This document shows, one piece after another, positions 1-8,663 of a stretch of DNA of 64,000 nucleotides (position 1 is its first letter; each line of letters starts with the position of its first letter). Location of the stretch: assembly GCF_014204515.1 (NCBI RefSeq), contig NZ_JACHLI010000022.1, positions 1 to 64,000 of the forward strand, in the 5' to 3' direction. The position numbers and the translations under genes were made by a program. The DNA comes from Pseudomonas nitroreducens (GTDB lineage Bacteria; Pseudomonadota; Gammaproteobacteria; Pseudomonadales; Pseudomonadaceae). The notes beneath the pieces are model-generated. The model saw nothing but the letters and a program-made list of their open reading frames with translations. It was not told where the DNA came from and searched no databases.

Positions 1-77
1 CGTGCTCGAACACTGCGGACCTGCAGCTTGCCTTGCGCCGCTCTCACCTCCGATCGTATCGGGAAAGGCAGACACAA

Positions 78-102
78 GCGGACTCTGTCCGCGATAGGTT
101 CG
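78..102 (-). repeat. Single REP-type palindrome (GCGGAC-core family)
   Basis: The segment AGCGGACTCTGTCCGCGATA is one arm of the REP family seen paired at four later places in this window (40.9, 51.6, 55.3 and 57.6 kb). Here only one palindrome is present, without the flanking GTAGG end, so it is a decayed or solitary copy. Confidence 0.6.
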
Positions 103-154
103 CCTCAGGTTGGGAATTCCAGCGTCGCTTCGGTGTGCGCCCGAACTTCCTGTT

Positions 155-420
155 TCGCCCCCTCGGGCGACCTACTTTGCCAAACGACGCAAAGTAGGCA
201 AAAGTCTCGCCCCTGCCATCCGGCTTTTCGCTTCGCGAAAAGTACCCTCGGTTCCTCGGAGTTTCAGGGGCCCGCCACGAAGGGCCATCCCTGGCCCATC
301 GTGGCTCTCGCGACATCCATGTCGCTCAACCCCTGAAACTCCGATCACCTTCGGCCTCCTGAAAGGGGCACTTCGGCGCGTGCGGAAATTTCCCTGGAAA
401 TCTCAAAAGCCAAGCCAAAG
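155..420 (+). repeat. Dispersed repeat of about 260 bp, copy 1
   Basis: This gene-free stretch matches, in inverted orientation, the stretch at about 19,240-19,510. Shared blocks run in the same order: a TTTCGCCC / CTCGGGCGACCTACTTTG block, CAAAGTAGGCAAA, a TTTTCGCTT hairpin, then a long palindromic block around GGGCCATCCCTGGCCCAT ending in the TCGCGACATCCATGTCGCTC hairpin and CAACCCCTGAAACTCCG. Small open frames can be read on both strands, but I consider them by-products of the repeat. The rest of 1-514 holds one REP palindrome and nothing else I can support. Confidence 0.75.
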
Positions 421-514
421 CCCAACGCTGATACATGTGAGCCGCCTGGAATCCGGCCTGCTCGCGCCCCTGACCTGGCACCGCCCCGCCAGAAATTTGC
501 GCGCGGAAGTAAGG

Positions 515-1549
515 TCAATGCCCCGAATACTCCCCATAGAGAATCCGCTCCGCCAGCTTGTCGGCCACCCGCGCCGGTGACAGGTGATCGGCCTGGGCGT
601 GGGCGTAGACCTCGGTCAGGCGGTCGGCGATGCGCGCCAGGTGGGCGGTGATGGTCGGCAGTGCCTCGCCCTGGTGCTGCAGGGCGACGTAGATCAGCCC
701 GCCGGAATTGATCACATAGTCCGGCGCATAAAGGATGCCTCTGCCTTCCAACTCATCAGCCACTTCCGCATGGGCCAGCTGGTTGTTGGCCGCTCCCGCC
801 ACGGCAGCGCAGCGCAGGTGGCCGACCACCTGCGAGGTCAGCACACCGCCCAGCCCGCAGGGCGCAAGGATGTCGCAGGGAGTGGTGAGCAGCGCTTCAT
901 TGGGCACCGGGCGCGCGCCCAGTTGCTCCACGGCGAGCTGCACCTTGCCAGCATCGATATCGCTGACCAGCAGTTCGGCGCCCGCAGCGGACAGATGCTC
1001 GGCCAGGGCATAACCGACATTGCCCAGCCCCTGGATCGCCACGCGCAGGCCGTCGAGGTCATCGCTGCCCAGCCGCGCCTGGGCGCTGGCGCGGATGCCG
1101 GAGAACACCCCGAGCGCCGTGTGCGGCGAGGGATCGCCGCCGCTGGTGGTGCTGGTGACGTGGCGGGTGAACTGGGCGATGCAGTCCATATCGGCGCTGG
1201 AGGTGCCGCTGTCCACCGCCGTCACGTAGGCGCCGCCGAGGGAGTCGATCATGCGGCCGAAGGCTTCGAAGAGTTCGCCGCGGTTGCGCACGTGGGCGGC
1301 GCGCAGGATCACCGCCTTGCCGCCGCCCTGGCGCAGGCCGGCCAGCGCAGCCTTGTAGCTCATGCCCTGGGCCAGGCGCGCGGCGTCGCGCAGGGCGGCG
1401 TCCTGGCTGGGATAAGGCAGGTAGCGACAGCCCCCCAGGGCAGGGCCCAGGCGGGAATTGTGGATGGCGATGATGGCCTTGAGTCCCGTGGCCGGGTCCT
1501 GGGCAAGATGCAGTGACTCGAGCCGGGTGGCTTCCATCATGTCGAACAT
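515..1549 (-). CDS. ldh: Leucine dehydrogenase (Glu/Leu/Phe/Val dehydrogenase family)
   Basis: NAD-dependent oxidative deamination of branched-chain amino acids, mainly leucine, to 2-oxo acids in the cytoplasm. The 344-residue product has the family size. The N-terminal catalytic domain carries MSYKAALAGL (Lys66) and GGGKAVI (Lys78), the two lysines used for substrate binding and catalysis in leucine dehydrogenases. The Rossmann domain has GLGNVG at 174-179, and NxxGLIYVA lies near the C terminus. The start at 1549 is preferred over an upstream in-frame ATG at 1621 because AAGGGAG lies just before it and family members begin close to MFDMMEA. It is divergent from the SirB1-like gene. PAO1 has the same neighbour order as I remember it. 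Confidence is high for family and good for substrate. Confidence 0.9.
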   Translation of the reverse strand: MFDMMEATRLESLHLAQDPATGLKAIIAIHNSRLGPALGGCRYLPYPSQDAALRDAARLAQGMSYKAALAGLRQGGGKAVILRAAHVRNRGELFEAFGRMIDSLGGAYVTAVDSGTSSADMDCIAQFTRHVTSTTSGGDPSPHTALGVFSGIRASAQARLGSDDLDGLRVAIQGLGNVGYALAEHLSAAGAELLVSDIDAGKVQLAVEQLGARPVPNEALLTTPCDILAPCGLGGVLTSQVVGHLRCAAVAGAANNQLAHAEVADELEGRGILYAPDYVINSGGLIYVALQHQGEALPTITAHLARIADRLTEVYAHAQADHLSPARVADKLAERILYGEYSGH

Positions 1550-1703
1550 GGCGGCGCTCCCTTGCTGTGAAAGGTCGGCTGTCCGGGTATGGACTGATTC
1601 AGTATAGGCAGCGCCTGTCACATCACCTTCACGGGCGACGACCGCGCCACTGGACGAGTGCCCGGCGCTCCGGTTACAACCGCAGGGTCAGCCGGAGAAC
1701 GCC

Positions 1704-2513
1704 ATGGACCCGCGTCAAGCCTGCCTTGCCTGTCTTGCCCAGGACCCGCCCGCCCTGTTCGAAGCGGCCCTGTGGATTGCCGCCGAGCACGAACCGCAGC
1801 TGCCGCCGGAACAGGCGCTGCGGCTGTTCGACTCGCTCGCCCATCAGGTCGCCGTGGCGCTGTCCCAGGGCGCGGGCGATGCCGAGCGTGCGCAGTTCCT
1901 GTTGCGCCGGCTGAGCGAGCTGGGTTTCGCCGAGGATGACCAGTATCCCCTGCATCCGCGGGCGGCCCTCCTGCCCCAGGTGCTGCAGCGTCGCCATGGC
2001 CAGCCGCTGTCGCTGGCGTTGATTGCCCTGGAACTGGCGCGGCGTAACGGCATCACCCTGGTCGGGGTGAATTTTCCCGGACGTTTCCTGCTGCGCGTAC
2101 CCGGCGCCGATCATCTGCTCGACCCCGCCACCGGTCGCCGCCTGTATACCCGTGACTGCCGCGACCTGCTGGCCCGCCAGCTGGGCGCCAGCATCGAGCT
2201 GTCTGCCGAGCACCTGCGCACGGCCAGCGCCGCGGACACGCTGCAGCGTCTGTCGCGCAATCTGCGCCAATTGCACCTGGCCGCCGGAGAACCCCTGGCG
2301 GCGCTCAAGGACGCCCAGCGCGTGCTGGAACTGGGGCCGCCCAGCGCCAGCGATCACCTGGCCCGCGCCGACCTCTATCACGTGCTGGATTGCCCGCAGG
2401 CCGAACGCTACGACCTGGAGCGGGCGATGCTGCTCAGCGACGACGCCGCCGAGCAGGTGCGCCTGGCCCAGCGCCTGGCCGAGATCAGCGGGCCGCCCAA
2501 GGCGCTGCACTGA
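1704..2513 (+). CDS. SirB1 family transglutaminase-like / TPR protein
   Basis: Cytoplasmic 269-residue protein of the SirB1 / YchA family. The transglutaminase-like core spans about residues 25-165, with the family motif QRRHGQPLSLALIALELARR followed by VNFPGRFLLR and LLDPATGR. A helical, TPR-like tail covers about 180-250 (LHLAAGEPLAALKDAQRVLEL). Family members lack a demonstrated transglutaminase activity and the role is unknown. It is divergent from ldh and convergent with the LuxR gene, so it appears monocistronic. The family call is solid; function is not assigned. Confidence 0.85.
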   Translation: MDPRQACLACLAQDPPALFEAALWIAAEHEPQLPPEQALRLFDSLAHQVAVALSQGAGDAERAQFLLRRLSELGFAEDDQYPLHPRAALLPQVLQRRHGQPLSLALIALELARRNGITLVGVNFPGRFLLRVPGADHLLDPATGRRLYTRDCRDLLARQLGASIELSAEHLRTASAADTLQRLSRNLRQLHLAAGEPLAALKDAQRVLELGPPSASDHLARADLYHVLDCPQAERYDLERAMLLSDDAAEQVRLAQRLAEISGPPKALH

Positions 2514-2523
2514 GACCCAGGTC

Positions 2524-5055
2524 TCAGATCTTCAACAACCCCAGTTCCTTCGCCCGCGCCACCGCCTGGGTGCGCCGTTCCACACCGAGCTTGCCGTTGA
2601 TCCGGCGGGCGTGGGTCTTCACCGTGTGCAGGGAGATGTAGAGGCGCTCGCCGATTTCCAGGTTGGAGCAACCGCGAGCGATCAGCTCCAGCACCGAGAG
2701 TTCACGCAGGCTCAGCAGGTTGTGCGGGGCCATCTCACCAGCGTGTGGGCGCAGGCCGAACAGCCCGGGCTGACGCCGCTGGGTTTCGCGCAGGGTCGCC
2801 ACCAGACCGAAGCGCTGGGCCAGCGCGACGCCCTCGTCCAGGGCGCTGCGTGCCTCGTCCAGGCTGCCGGAGAGGAAGTGGGTTTCCGCCAGCGCCAGCC
2901 AGACGTCGCAGGCCAGGGTATGGCGGCCCTGGCGCAGCAGGTCCGGGAGCATGGCCAGCAGCCGTAGGCGGGCAGCGTCGGGATCACCATCGTAGAGTTC
3001 AGCCAGGGCCAGGTGGTGCTCGACCCGCAGGATCTGGTCCGGTGCCGCCGCCGGCGGGCGCAGGTGATCGGTGCGATAACGCGCGGCCACTCGCTGCAGG
3101 ACCTCGCGCGCCGGACCGGCGCGGTGCTGGCGCAGGTTCAGCGCGCCACTGGCGAGCAACAGCGGGCCACGGTAGATGGGTTCAGGCACGTGTTGCAGCT
3201 GCATCAGCCGCTCGACTTCCAGCAAGCGGCTGAAGGCGCCGTCGGTGTCGCCGTCCAGCGCATCCAGCCAGGCCATCCCGGTGAAGCCGTAGATCGCGCT
3301 CGGATCGTGGCTGCGGCGGGTTTCGTTGAGGCCGGCGATGAACAGCTCGCGGGCCTCCTCGTCGCGTCCCTGGCGCAGGCACAGCCAGCCCCGGCGCAGG
3401 GCAACGCGGCCGGCCATGGCATTGCAGGTGATGCGCATCTCATGGAGGTAGTCCTGCACCCGTGCCAGCAGGGTGTCGGCGCGCTGCAACTCGCCGCGTT
3501 GCTCCAGCCACTGGGCGCGGTCCAGCTCCAGCAGCGCCTCGAAGGTGGTGCTGCCCTGCAGGCGTGCACGGCGCAGAGCCTCGCGGTTGATCAGCCGGGC
3601 TTCGGCCAGGCGGCCGTCGGCCTGGGCCTGCTGGGTCAGCGCGGACAGGCAGATCAGCGTCTGCGCCCAGGCCTCCTCGGGCAGGTGCTGCAAGGCCTCG
3701 CGCAGTTGCTCGCGGGAGCCGGGCAGGCCGCGGCCGTGGGTGAGCATGCCATTGAGGCCCTGCCACTGGGCGATCAGGGCGCGCTGGCGGTGTTCGCCGG
3801 GCATCGGCAGGAAGCGGTCGAAGCCGGTCAGCAGCGCCTCCACATCGTCCAGGCGACCGACGAACAACAGGGTCCAGGCATTGAGGATGAGCAGCCGCGG
3901 CGTGCTGCACAGCAGCTCCTCGGGCAGCGACTCGCGCAGTTGCAGCACGCGTTCGACGTTGCGTCCGTGCAGCAGTTGCTCCTCGGTCAGGCGCTGCAGC
4001 AGGCTGGCGGAAACGTCGGGCTGCTCGGCATACAGGGAATGCTCGAAGGCCGAGTGGATTTCCCCGCCCTGGGTGAACCACTGGCAGGCGCGCCGGTGCA
4101 GGGTCGCCGCCGGCCAGCACGACAGGCTGGCCAGCGCGCGGGCGAGCATGGGCGAGACCTGGAACCAGTGCTGGGTGTTGTCCACCGGTTCGATCAGCGC
4201 CCCCCAGGCCTGCAGGCCGTCCAGGCCCAGGCCGGGCTCGTCGAACAGGTAGTCGCACAGCTCGCGGTTGAAGCGGGCGATCAGCGCCAGGCCGCAAAGG
4301 GTCTGCGCCAGCTCCGTCGGCAGGCTGGCCAGCACCTCGCGCTGCAAGTAGTCCTGCAGCAGGCCGCTGCCGGTTTCGGCGATCTGGGTCACGCAGGGGG
4401 CGATGGCCTCGTTGCCGAGGCTGAGCAGACGCAGGCGTACTCCGGCGAACCAGCCCTGGGTCGACTCCTGCAGGGCCAGGCGCTGGGGTTGCGGCCACTC
4501 CAGGGCAGCGCTGTGCAGGTAGGCGTCCAGCTCGCCCTGGGTCAAGGCCAGCGCGTGGGCTCCCAGCTCCAGCAGCTCGCCTTCGAGCAGCAGGCGGGTC
4601 AGGTTGCAGGCCGGGCGCCGGCGGCTCGCCAGCCACCAGCCGACCTGCGGCGAAGCCACGGCGAGCAGGCGGTCGAAGCAGTCGTCGAGGGCGGAGTCAG
4701 GGGCGCGTGGATAGTCGTCGAGCATCAGCCAGAGCGGCTCGCTGGCGTTCTCCAGCCAGGCCCCCAGCGCTTCCTCGCCGGACCAGGGCACGCCCAGGGC
4801 TTCGCCCAGGCGTTCGCAGAACTGCTCGGGGCCCAGCGCCCGGCCGCCCAGGGCGAGCCAGACCACGCGGGTGCCGGCGGGCGCCAGGCGCGCACACTCG
4901 CTCATCAGCACCGTCTTGCCGCAACCGGGCGGCGCCACCAGCAGGCGCAGGCGGCATTCGGCCGCGCTCAGGCTGGCATGCAGCCGTTCGCGGGGCAGGT
5001 GCTGGCGGGGCAGACGAGGCAGCGCCACGCTGCTGTGCAGGGCGATTGTCGACAT
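2524..5055 (-). CDS. MalT-type LuxR transcriptional regulator (cassette 1)
   Basis: Large ATP-dependent activator (843 residues) of the MalT / LAL class. The N-terminal STAND ATPase has Walker A APPGCGKT (41-48) and Walker B-like LMLDDYP (about 110-116). A long helical TPR region follows, and a C-terminal LuxR HTH covers the last 65 residues (LSLRELSVLELIARGCSN, then LHTVKTHARRINGKLGVE). The start at 5055 was chosen over 5118 because GGAAGAAG precedes it. It lies directly downstream of the DUF1302-DUF1329 pair on the same strand but beyond a terminator, so it probably has its own promoter. The related gene at 57.7-60.5 kb sits in the same position in a paralogous cassette and has a near-identical HTH. 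The ligand is unknown; control of the adjacent envelope genes is inferred from context. Confidence 0.88.
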   Translation of the reverse strand: MSTIALHSSVALPRLPRQHLPRERLHASLSAAECRLRLLVAPPGCGKTVLMSECARLAPAGTRVVWLALGGRALGPEQFCERLGEALGVPWSGEEALGAWLENASEPLWLMLDDYPRAPDSALDDCFDRLLAVASPQVGWWLASRRRPACNLTRLLLEGELLELGAHALALTQGELDAYLHSAALEWPQPQRLALQESTQGWFAGVRLRLLSLGNEAIAPCVTQIAETGSGLLQDYLQREVLASLPTELAQTLCGLALIARFNRELCDYLFDEPGLGLDGLQAWGALIEPVDNTQHWFQVSPMLARALASLSCWPAATLHRRACQWFTQGGEIHSAFEHSLYAEQPDVSASLLQRLTEEQLLHGRNVERVLQLRESLPEELLCSTPRLLILNAWTLLFVGRLDDVEALLTGFDRFLPMPGEHRQRALIAQWQGLNGMLTHGRGLPGSREQLREALQHLPEEAWAQTLICLSALTQQAQADGRLAEARLINREALRRARLQGSTTFEALLELDRAQWLEQRGELQRADTLLARVQDYLHEMRITCNAMAGRVALRRGWLCLRQGRDEEARELFIAGLNETRRSHDPSAIYGFTGMAWLDALDGDTDGAFSRLLEVERLMQLQHVPEPIYRGPLLLASGALNLRQHRAGPAREVLQRVAARYRTDHLRPPAAAPDQILRVEHHLALAELYDGDPDAARLRLLAMLPDLLRQGRHTLACDVWLALAETHFLSGSLDEARSALDEGVALAQRFGLVATLRETQRRQPGLFGLRPHAGEMAPHNLLSLRELSVLELIARGCSNLEIGERLYISLHTVKTHARRINGKLGVERRTQAVARAKELGLLKI

Positions 5056-5181
5056 GGGCTTCTTCCGGCCATTTGCTGGCCAGACTATGCCCGCGCGCGG
5101 ACCGCCGAAAAGGACCATCAGCCAGACTCATGGGCCGTCATAGCGCAGGGAATGCCCATGGCAGAGCATTTCCTGCCCGCC

Positions 5182-5220
5182 AAAAAAAGAAACCCGGCCT
5201 CCACTCGGAAGGCCGGGCCC
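5182..5220 (-). terminator. Intrinsic terminator after DUF1329 gene (cassette 1)
   Basis: Read on the minus strand, the GC-rich stem with arms CCCGGCCTTCC and GGAGGCCGGG is followed by TTTCTTTTTTT. It starts 17 bases after the DUF1329 stop and separates that gene from the LuxR gene. Confidence 0.85.
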
Positions 5221-5236
5221 AAGGAGCGGGTGTTAC

Positions 5237-6607
5237 TCAGCGCACGCCGGCGTTACGCAGCGCTGCCGGGGTGAAGTCGGCCATCGAGGCCTTCTGGCCG
5301 AACTGGTAGCCGCGCTTCTCCTCGTTGTTCAGGCCGAAGGTCACGTAGCGGCCGGCGAGGATGTCGTACAGCGATTCGGCGGCATAGCCGGTGGCCAGTT
5401 CGGTGTAGAAGGTCATCTCGTGGCCTTCGCCGACACGCCACAGTTGGCCGCGACCGTCGTACAGTTCGGACACGGCGATCTGCCAGCTGTCCTCGTCGAG
5501 GTAGAAGTGGCGCTGGCCGTAGATGTTGCGCTCGCCGGACTTCAGGGTGCCGACCACTTCCCACACGCGGTGCAGTTCGTAGCGGGTCAGGTCCTGGTTG
5601 ATGTGGCCGGGCTTGACGATGTCGTCGTACTTCAGGTCCGGCGAGTTCAGGTGGTAGCTGTTGTACGGGATGTACATCTCGCGCTTGCCCACCAGTTTCC
5701 AGTCGTAACGATCCGGGGCGCCGGAGAACATGTCGTAGTTGTCCGAGGTACGCATGCCGTCCGAGGCGGTGCCCGGACCGTCGTACGCGACCTGCGGGGC
5801 ACGGCGCACACGGCGTTGGCCGGCGTTGTAGATCCACGCCAGGCGCGGTTCCTTCACCTGGTCGAGGGTCTCGTGCACCAGCAGGACGTTACCGGCCAGG
5901 CGCGCCGGGGCGGTGACCTGCTGCTTGAAGTAGGTGAGGATGTTGCCGGTCTTGCTGGCGTCCTGGTCACTCATGTTCTGCGGTACCGCGATCGATTCCT
6001 CGAAGCGGATCGGCGTGTAGCTGCCGTTGGTCTGCGGTACCACCTGCACCACGGTGCGCGAGATGTTGCCGCCGTGGTAACGGGTCAGGTGGTTCCACAG
6101 GGCCTGCACGCCGTTCTTGGGAATCGGGAAGGCGTAGTAGCGGCTCTTCTCGAAGTTCTCCAGGCCGTTGCCGTCGTTGATCGGCTGGACGAACTCGGCG
6201 CTGCGCTTGATCGCGGCGTAGATGTCATCGGGCAGCGCGAAGGTACGGTGGGTCTTGTACACCGGGATCTTGTAGGTATCCGGGTAGCGCTTGAACATCG
6301 CCAGCTGGCCGGCGGACAGCTTGTCCTTGTACTGGTCGGCGTTCTGCGCGGTGATGGTGAACAGCGGCTTCTCGTCGGCGAACGGATTGCCGAGGAAGCC
6401 CTTGGCGTCCAGCTTGCCGGCAGTACGGGAGATGCCGCCGGTCCAGGCCGGGATGCTGCCGTCGGCGTTGCCTTCCTTCTGCGAGCCCATGGGCGTCAGG
6501 CTGGTGCCCAGCTTGGCCACTTCGTCGGCGGACACCGCCGCCATCACGCCGCAGGACAGCAGGCTCAGGGCCAGCGCGCCGCATTGGAGGATTCTTGTCG
6601 TTCTCAT
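5237..6607 (-). CDS. DUF1329 outer-membrane-associated protein (cassette 1)
   Basis: 456-residue exported protein of the DUF1329 family, which has a LolA/LolB-like lipid-binding fold by family prediction. A Sec signal peptide (MRTTRILQCGALALSLLSCG, cleavage probably at VMAA-VSADE) starts the protein. Conserved family blocks include NADGSIPAWTGG, FTITAQNADQYKDKL and FKRYPDTYKIPVYKTHRTFA, then WIYNAGQRRVRRAPQVAYD and YELHRVWEVVGTLK near the middle and C terminus. It starts 22 bases after the DUF1302 stop with AAGGAATC as ribosome site, so the two are one operon. DUF1329 and DUF1302 proteins recur together near hydrocarbon, ester and steroid catabolic genes and RND exporters, which suggests a role in hydrophobic substrate handling at the outer membrane. 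Molecular function is not established. Confidence 0.9.
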   Translation of the reverse strand: MRTTRILQCGALALSLLSCGVMAAVSADEVAKLGTSLTPMGSQKEGNADGSIPAWTGGISRTAGKLDAKGFLGNPFADEKPLFTITAQNADQYKDKLSAGQLAMFKRYPDTYKIPVYKTHRTFALPDDIYAAIKRSAEFVQPINDGNGLENFEKSRYYAFPIPKNGVQALWNHLTRYHGGNISRTVVQVVPQTNGSYTPIRFEESIAVPQNMSDQDASKTGNILTYFKQQVTAPARLAGNVLLVHETLDQVKEPRLAWIYNAGQRRVRRAPQVAYDGPGTASDGMRTSDNYDMFSGAPDRYDWKLVGKREMYIPYNSYHLNSPDLKYDDIVKPGHINQDLTRYELHRVWEVVGTLKSGERNIYGQRHFYLDEDSWQIAVSELYDGRGQLWRVGEGHEMTFYTELATGYAAESLYDILAGRYVTFGLNNEEKRGYQFGQKASMADFTPAALRNAGVR

Positions 6608-6629
6608 GTCGATTCCTTGAGCAGGCAGG

Positions 6630-8423
6630 TCAGAAGTTCACGCCGAAGCTGAGCGAAACGAAGTCCCGGTCGACGATGGTGTTGTAGTCGCCGCCGAAGA
6701 AGTTCGTGTAGTTCAGGCTCGCGGTGTAGGTGTTCTGGTACTCCGCGTCCAGACCGATGCTGGCGGCCTTGCTGCCTTCGTTGAAGACCGGGCCGTAGCC
6801 GTGCACGTCATGGGACCAGGCCAGGTTGGGCTTGAGGTTCACCCCGGCGAAGACGTTGTTGTAGTCCCAGATGGCGCGGGCGCGGTAACCCCAGGAGGAC
6901 GAGGTGTAGAAGCCGCCGTCACCGTACTCGGCGTCTGCCGTGGCGTTCTCCGGCACGCCATAGACGGAGTCGCGGCCGTAGCGTTCGCCGACCTTGTTGG
7001 TCATGCCACCGATGTAGGTCATGCCGACTTCGCCCACCAGGGTGAGGCGGTCGGCGCCCATGGTCTGGTCGAAGAAGTGGGTGAAGGTGGTCTGCGCCTG
7101 GGTGACTTCCTTGCGGATGTAGCCATGGTTGACCTGGTTGGCCTGGGCCAGCGCGCCGGCAACGCCGCCGCTGGCGAACCCGCCGGCCACGGTGGTGGCG
7201 AGCAGCGGCGTCAGGTCGGTGGTGTTGAGCTGCAGCGGCATGTTCGGCCGGTAGCTGATCTCGCCGTTCCACGCGGTACCGGTGGGCAGGGTGGTGGAGA
7301 AACTCAGGCCGTACAGGCGGATGTCCTCGGGGTATTCGAGGAAGTAGTTGCCACGCCCCAGCAGGATCGGCTGGGCCAGCGCCGAGACGCGCAGCGCGTT
7401 GATGATGTCGGCGGAGCCGGCGTTCTTCATGCTCACGATCGGCGTGCGGCTGTGGTAGTTCATGGCATAGGCGCCGTACTCCACATCGTCGCCCAGCCAG
7501 CGCAGGGCCAGGCCCCACTGGCCGGAGTCGCGGGCATCGCGGTCGGCGCCGCGCGGCACCATCAGGCCTTCCTGGGTGACGGTGACGCCCATGGAGTTGA
7601 GCAGCGAGTGGATCCCCGGCGAGTTCAGGGTGTTGATCGTGGCAGGGTCGAGGATGTTGTAGTTGGTCTTGCAACCGTCGGCGGCGACGTCGGTGGTGGA
7701 GAAGAAGGTGCCGCAGTTGTCCAGCACCGTCTGGTCCCATTCCAGCTGGTAGAAGCCCTCGACCGACAGCGCGTCGGTGAGGCTCTGGGACAGGTAGACC
7801 ATGTTCACCGGGATCAGGCCTTCCTTGATTTCCGAACCGGGACGGCGGAAGGCGGAGACGTCGATGGGGTTGATGGTGTTGATGCTGTTGCCGATGAAGG
7901 TGCTCTCGCCCCAGCTCACCACCTGCTTGCCCAGGCGCACGGTGCCCGGCAGTTCGGCGATGGAATAGTTGTAGTAGCCGAAGGCATCGAGCAGCTGCGC
8001 GCCGGAAGACTTGGCGCCTTCCTTGCGGCCGTCGTCGGAGATGTCCTTCCAGGCCACGCTTTCGTCCTTCAGACGGAAGTCGTACCAGTACTTGCCACGG
8101 GTGAAGACGCCAAAGTCCCCGTACTTCAGCTCCAGATCGTGGATGCCCTTGAAGATCTTCGAGAAGGTATGGCCCTTGCGGAAGTTCAGCCGGCCATCGT
8201 CGTTGGTCTGGGTCATGCCGTGGCCGCCGTTGGCGGCGCCGATCAGGTCCTCTTTCGGACTCTGGGTGCTCCAGCTGGCACCCACGGACAGGCTGGAGTC
8301 GAACTGACCTTCGATTTCCCCGATATTGAAGTTGATTGCCTGAGCCTGGGTGGCGCATCCCAGGGCGACGGCGGTGGCGAGAAGTTGCGGTTGGAAGAAT
8401 CCGCGCCTTGTTTTTGTTGTCAT
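6630..8423 (-). CDS. DUF1302 outer-membrane beta-barrel protein (cassette 1)
   Basis: 597-residue DUF1302 protein, predicted to form an outer-membrane barrel. A signal peptide (about residues 1-31, ending AQA) precedes INFNIGEIEGQFDSSLSVGA, the family's typical N terminus. The chain is rich in alternating aromatic strands and ends in FVSLSFGVNF, a terminal Phe barrel signature suited to BAM insertion. The start at 8423 is set by AGGAGAG just upstream; a longer frame to 8582 lacks a signal peptide and is rejected. It is first in the operon with the DUF1329 gene. The gene at 62.2-64 kb is a close paralogue. Role in uptake or export of hydrophobic compounds is inferred from family context only. 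Confidence 0.9.
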   Translation of the reverse strand: MTTKTRRGFFQPQLLATAVALGCATQAQAINFNIGEIEGQFDSSLSVGASWSTQSPKEDLIGAANGGHGMTQTNDDGRLNFRKGHTFSKIFKGIHDLELKYGDFGVFTRGKYWYDFRLKDESVAWKDISDDGRKEGAKSSGAQLLDAFGYYNYSIAELPGTVRLGKQVVSWGESTFIGNSINTINPIDVSAFRRPGSEIKEGLIPVNMVYLSQSLTDALSVEGFYQLEWDQTVLDNCGTFFSTTDVAADGCKTNYNILDPATINTLNSPGIHSLLNSMGVTVTQEGLMVPRGADRDARDSGQWGLALRWLGDDVEYGAYAMNYHSRTPIVSMKNAGSADIINALRVSALAQPILLGRGNYFLEYPEDIRLYGLSFSTTLPTGTAWNGEISYRPNMPLQLNTTDLTPLLATTVAGGFASGGVAGALAQANQVNHGYIRKEVTQAQTTFTHFFDQTMGADRLTLVGEVGMTYIGGMTNKVGERYGRDSVYGVPENATADAEYGDGGFYTSSSWGYRARAIWDYNNVFAGVNLKPNLAWSHDVHGYGPVFNEGSKAASIGLDAEYQNTYTASLNYTNFFGGDYNTIVDRDFVSLSFGVNF

Positions 8424-8663
8424 GCGGCTCTCCTGACGGTGTCTAGGTGGCCTTACCCTACTGAGCGACCTGGCAGGGAGTAAGCGCTCCAAGGTGGTAT
8501 TTGCCGTGTCGCCCGAAAGAGTGAATCCCCCCTCTGGCATGCGCCATTGCGCGCGATATTGGCGCAGGCGATGACGGATCATCGAGACGATGGATAGTGC
8601 CCGGCCTCTGTAAGTGCATTGCCACTACCCGAGAAGCGCCGTCTGGGGCATCCTTAGCCTCCT

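Noticed and set aside
28..336. Small frames in the leading repeat region
   Set aside because: They lie in a dispersed repeat and have partial counterparts, with frameshifts, in the inverted copy at 19.3 kb; no ribosome site or conserved protein.
3013..5274. 753-residue open frame on the plus strand opposite the LuxR gene
   Set aside because: Low-complexity Gln/Ala/Arg-rich product without domains, fully antisense to a well-supported LuxR regulator; a typical by-product of high GC third positions.
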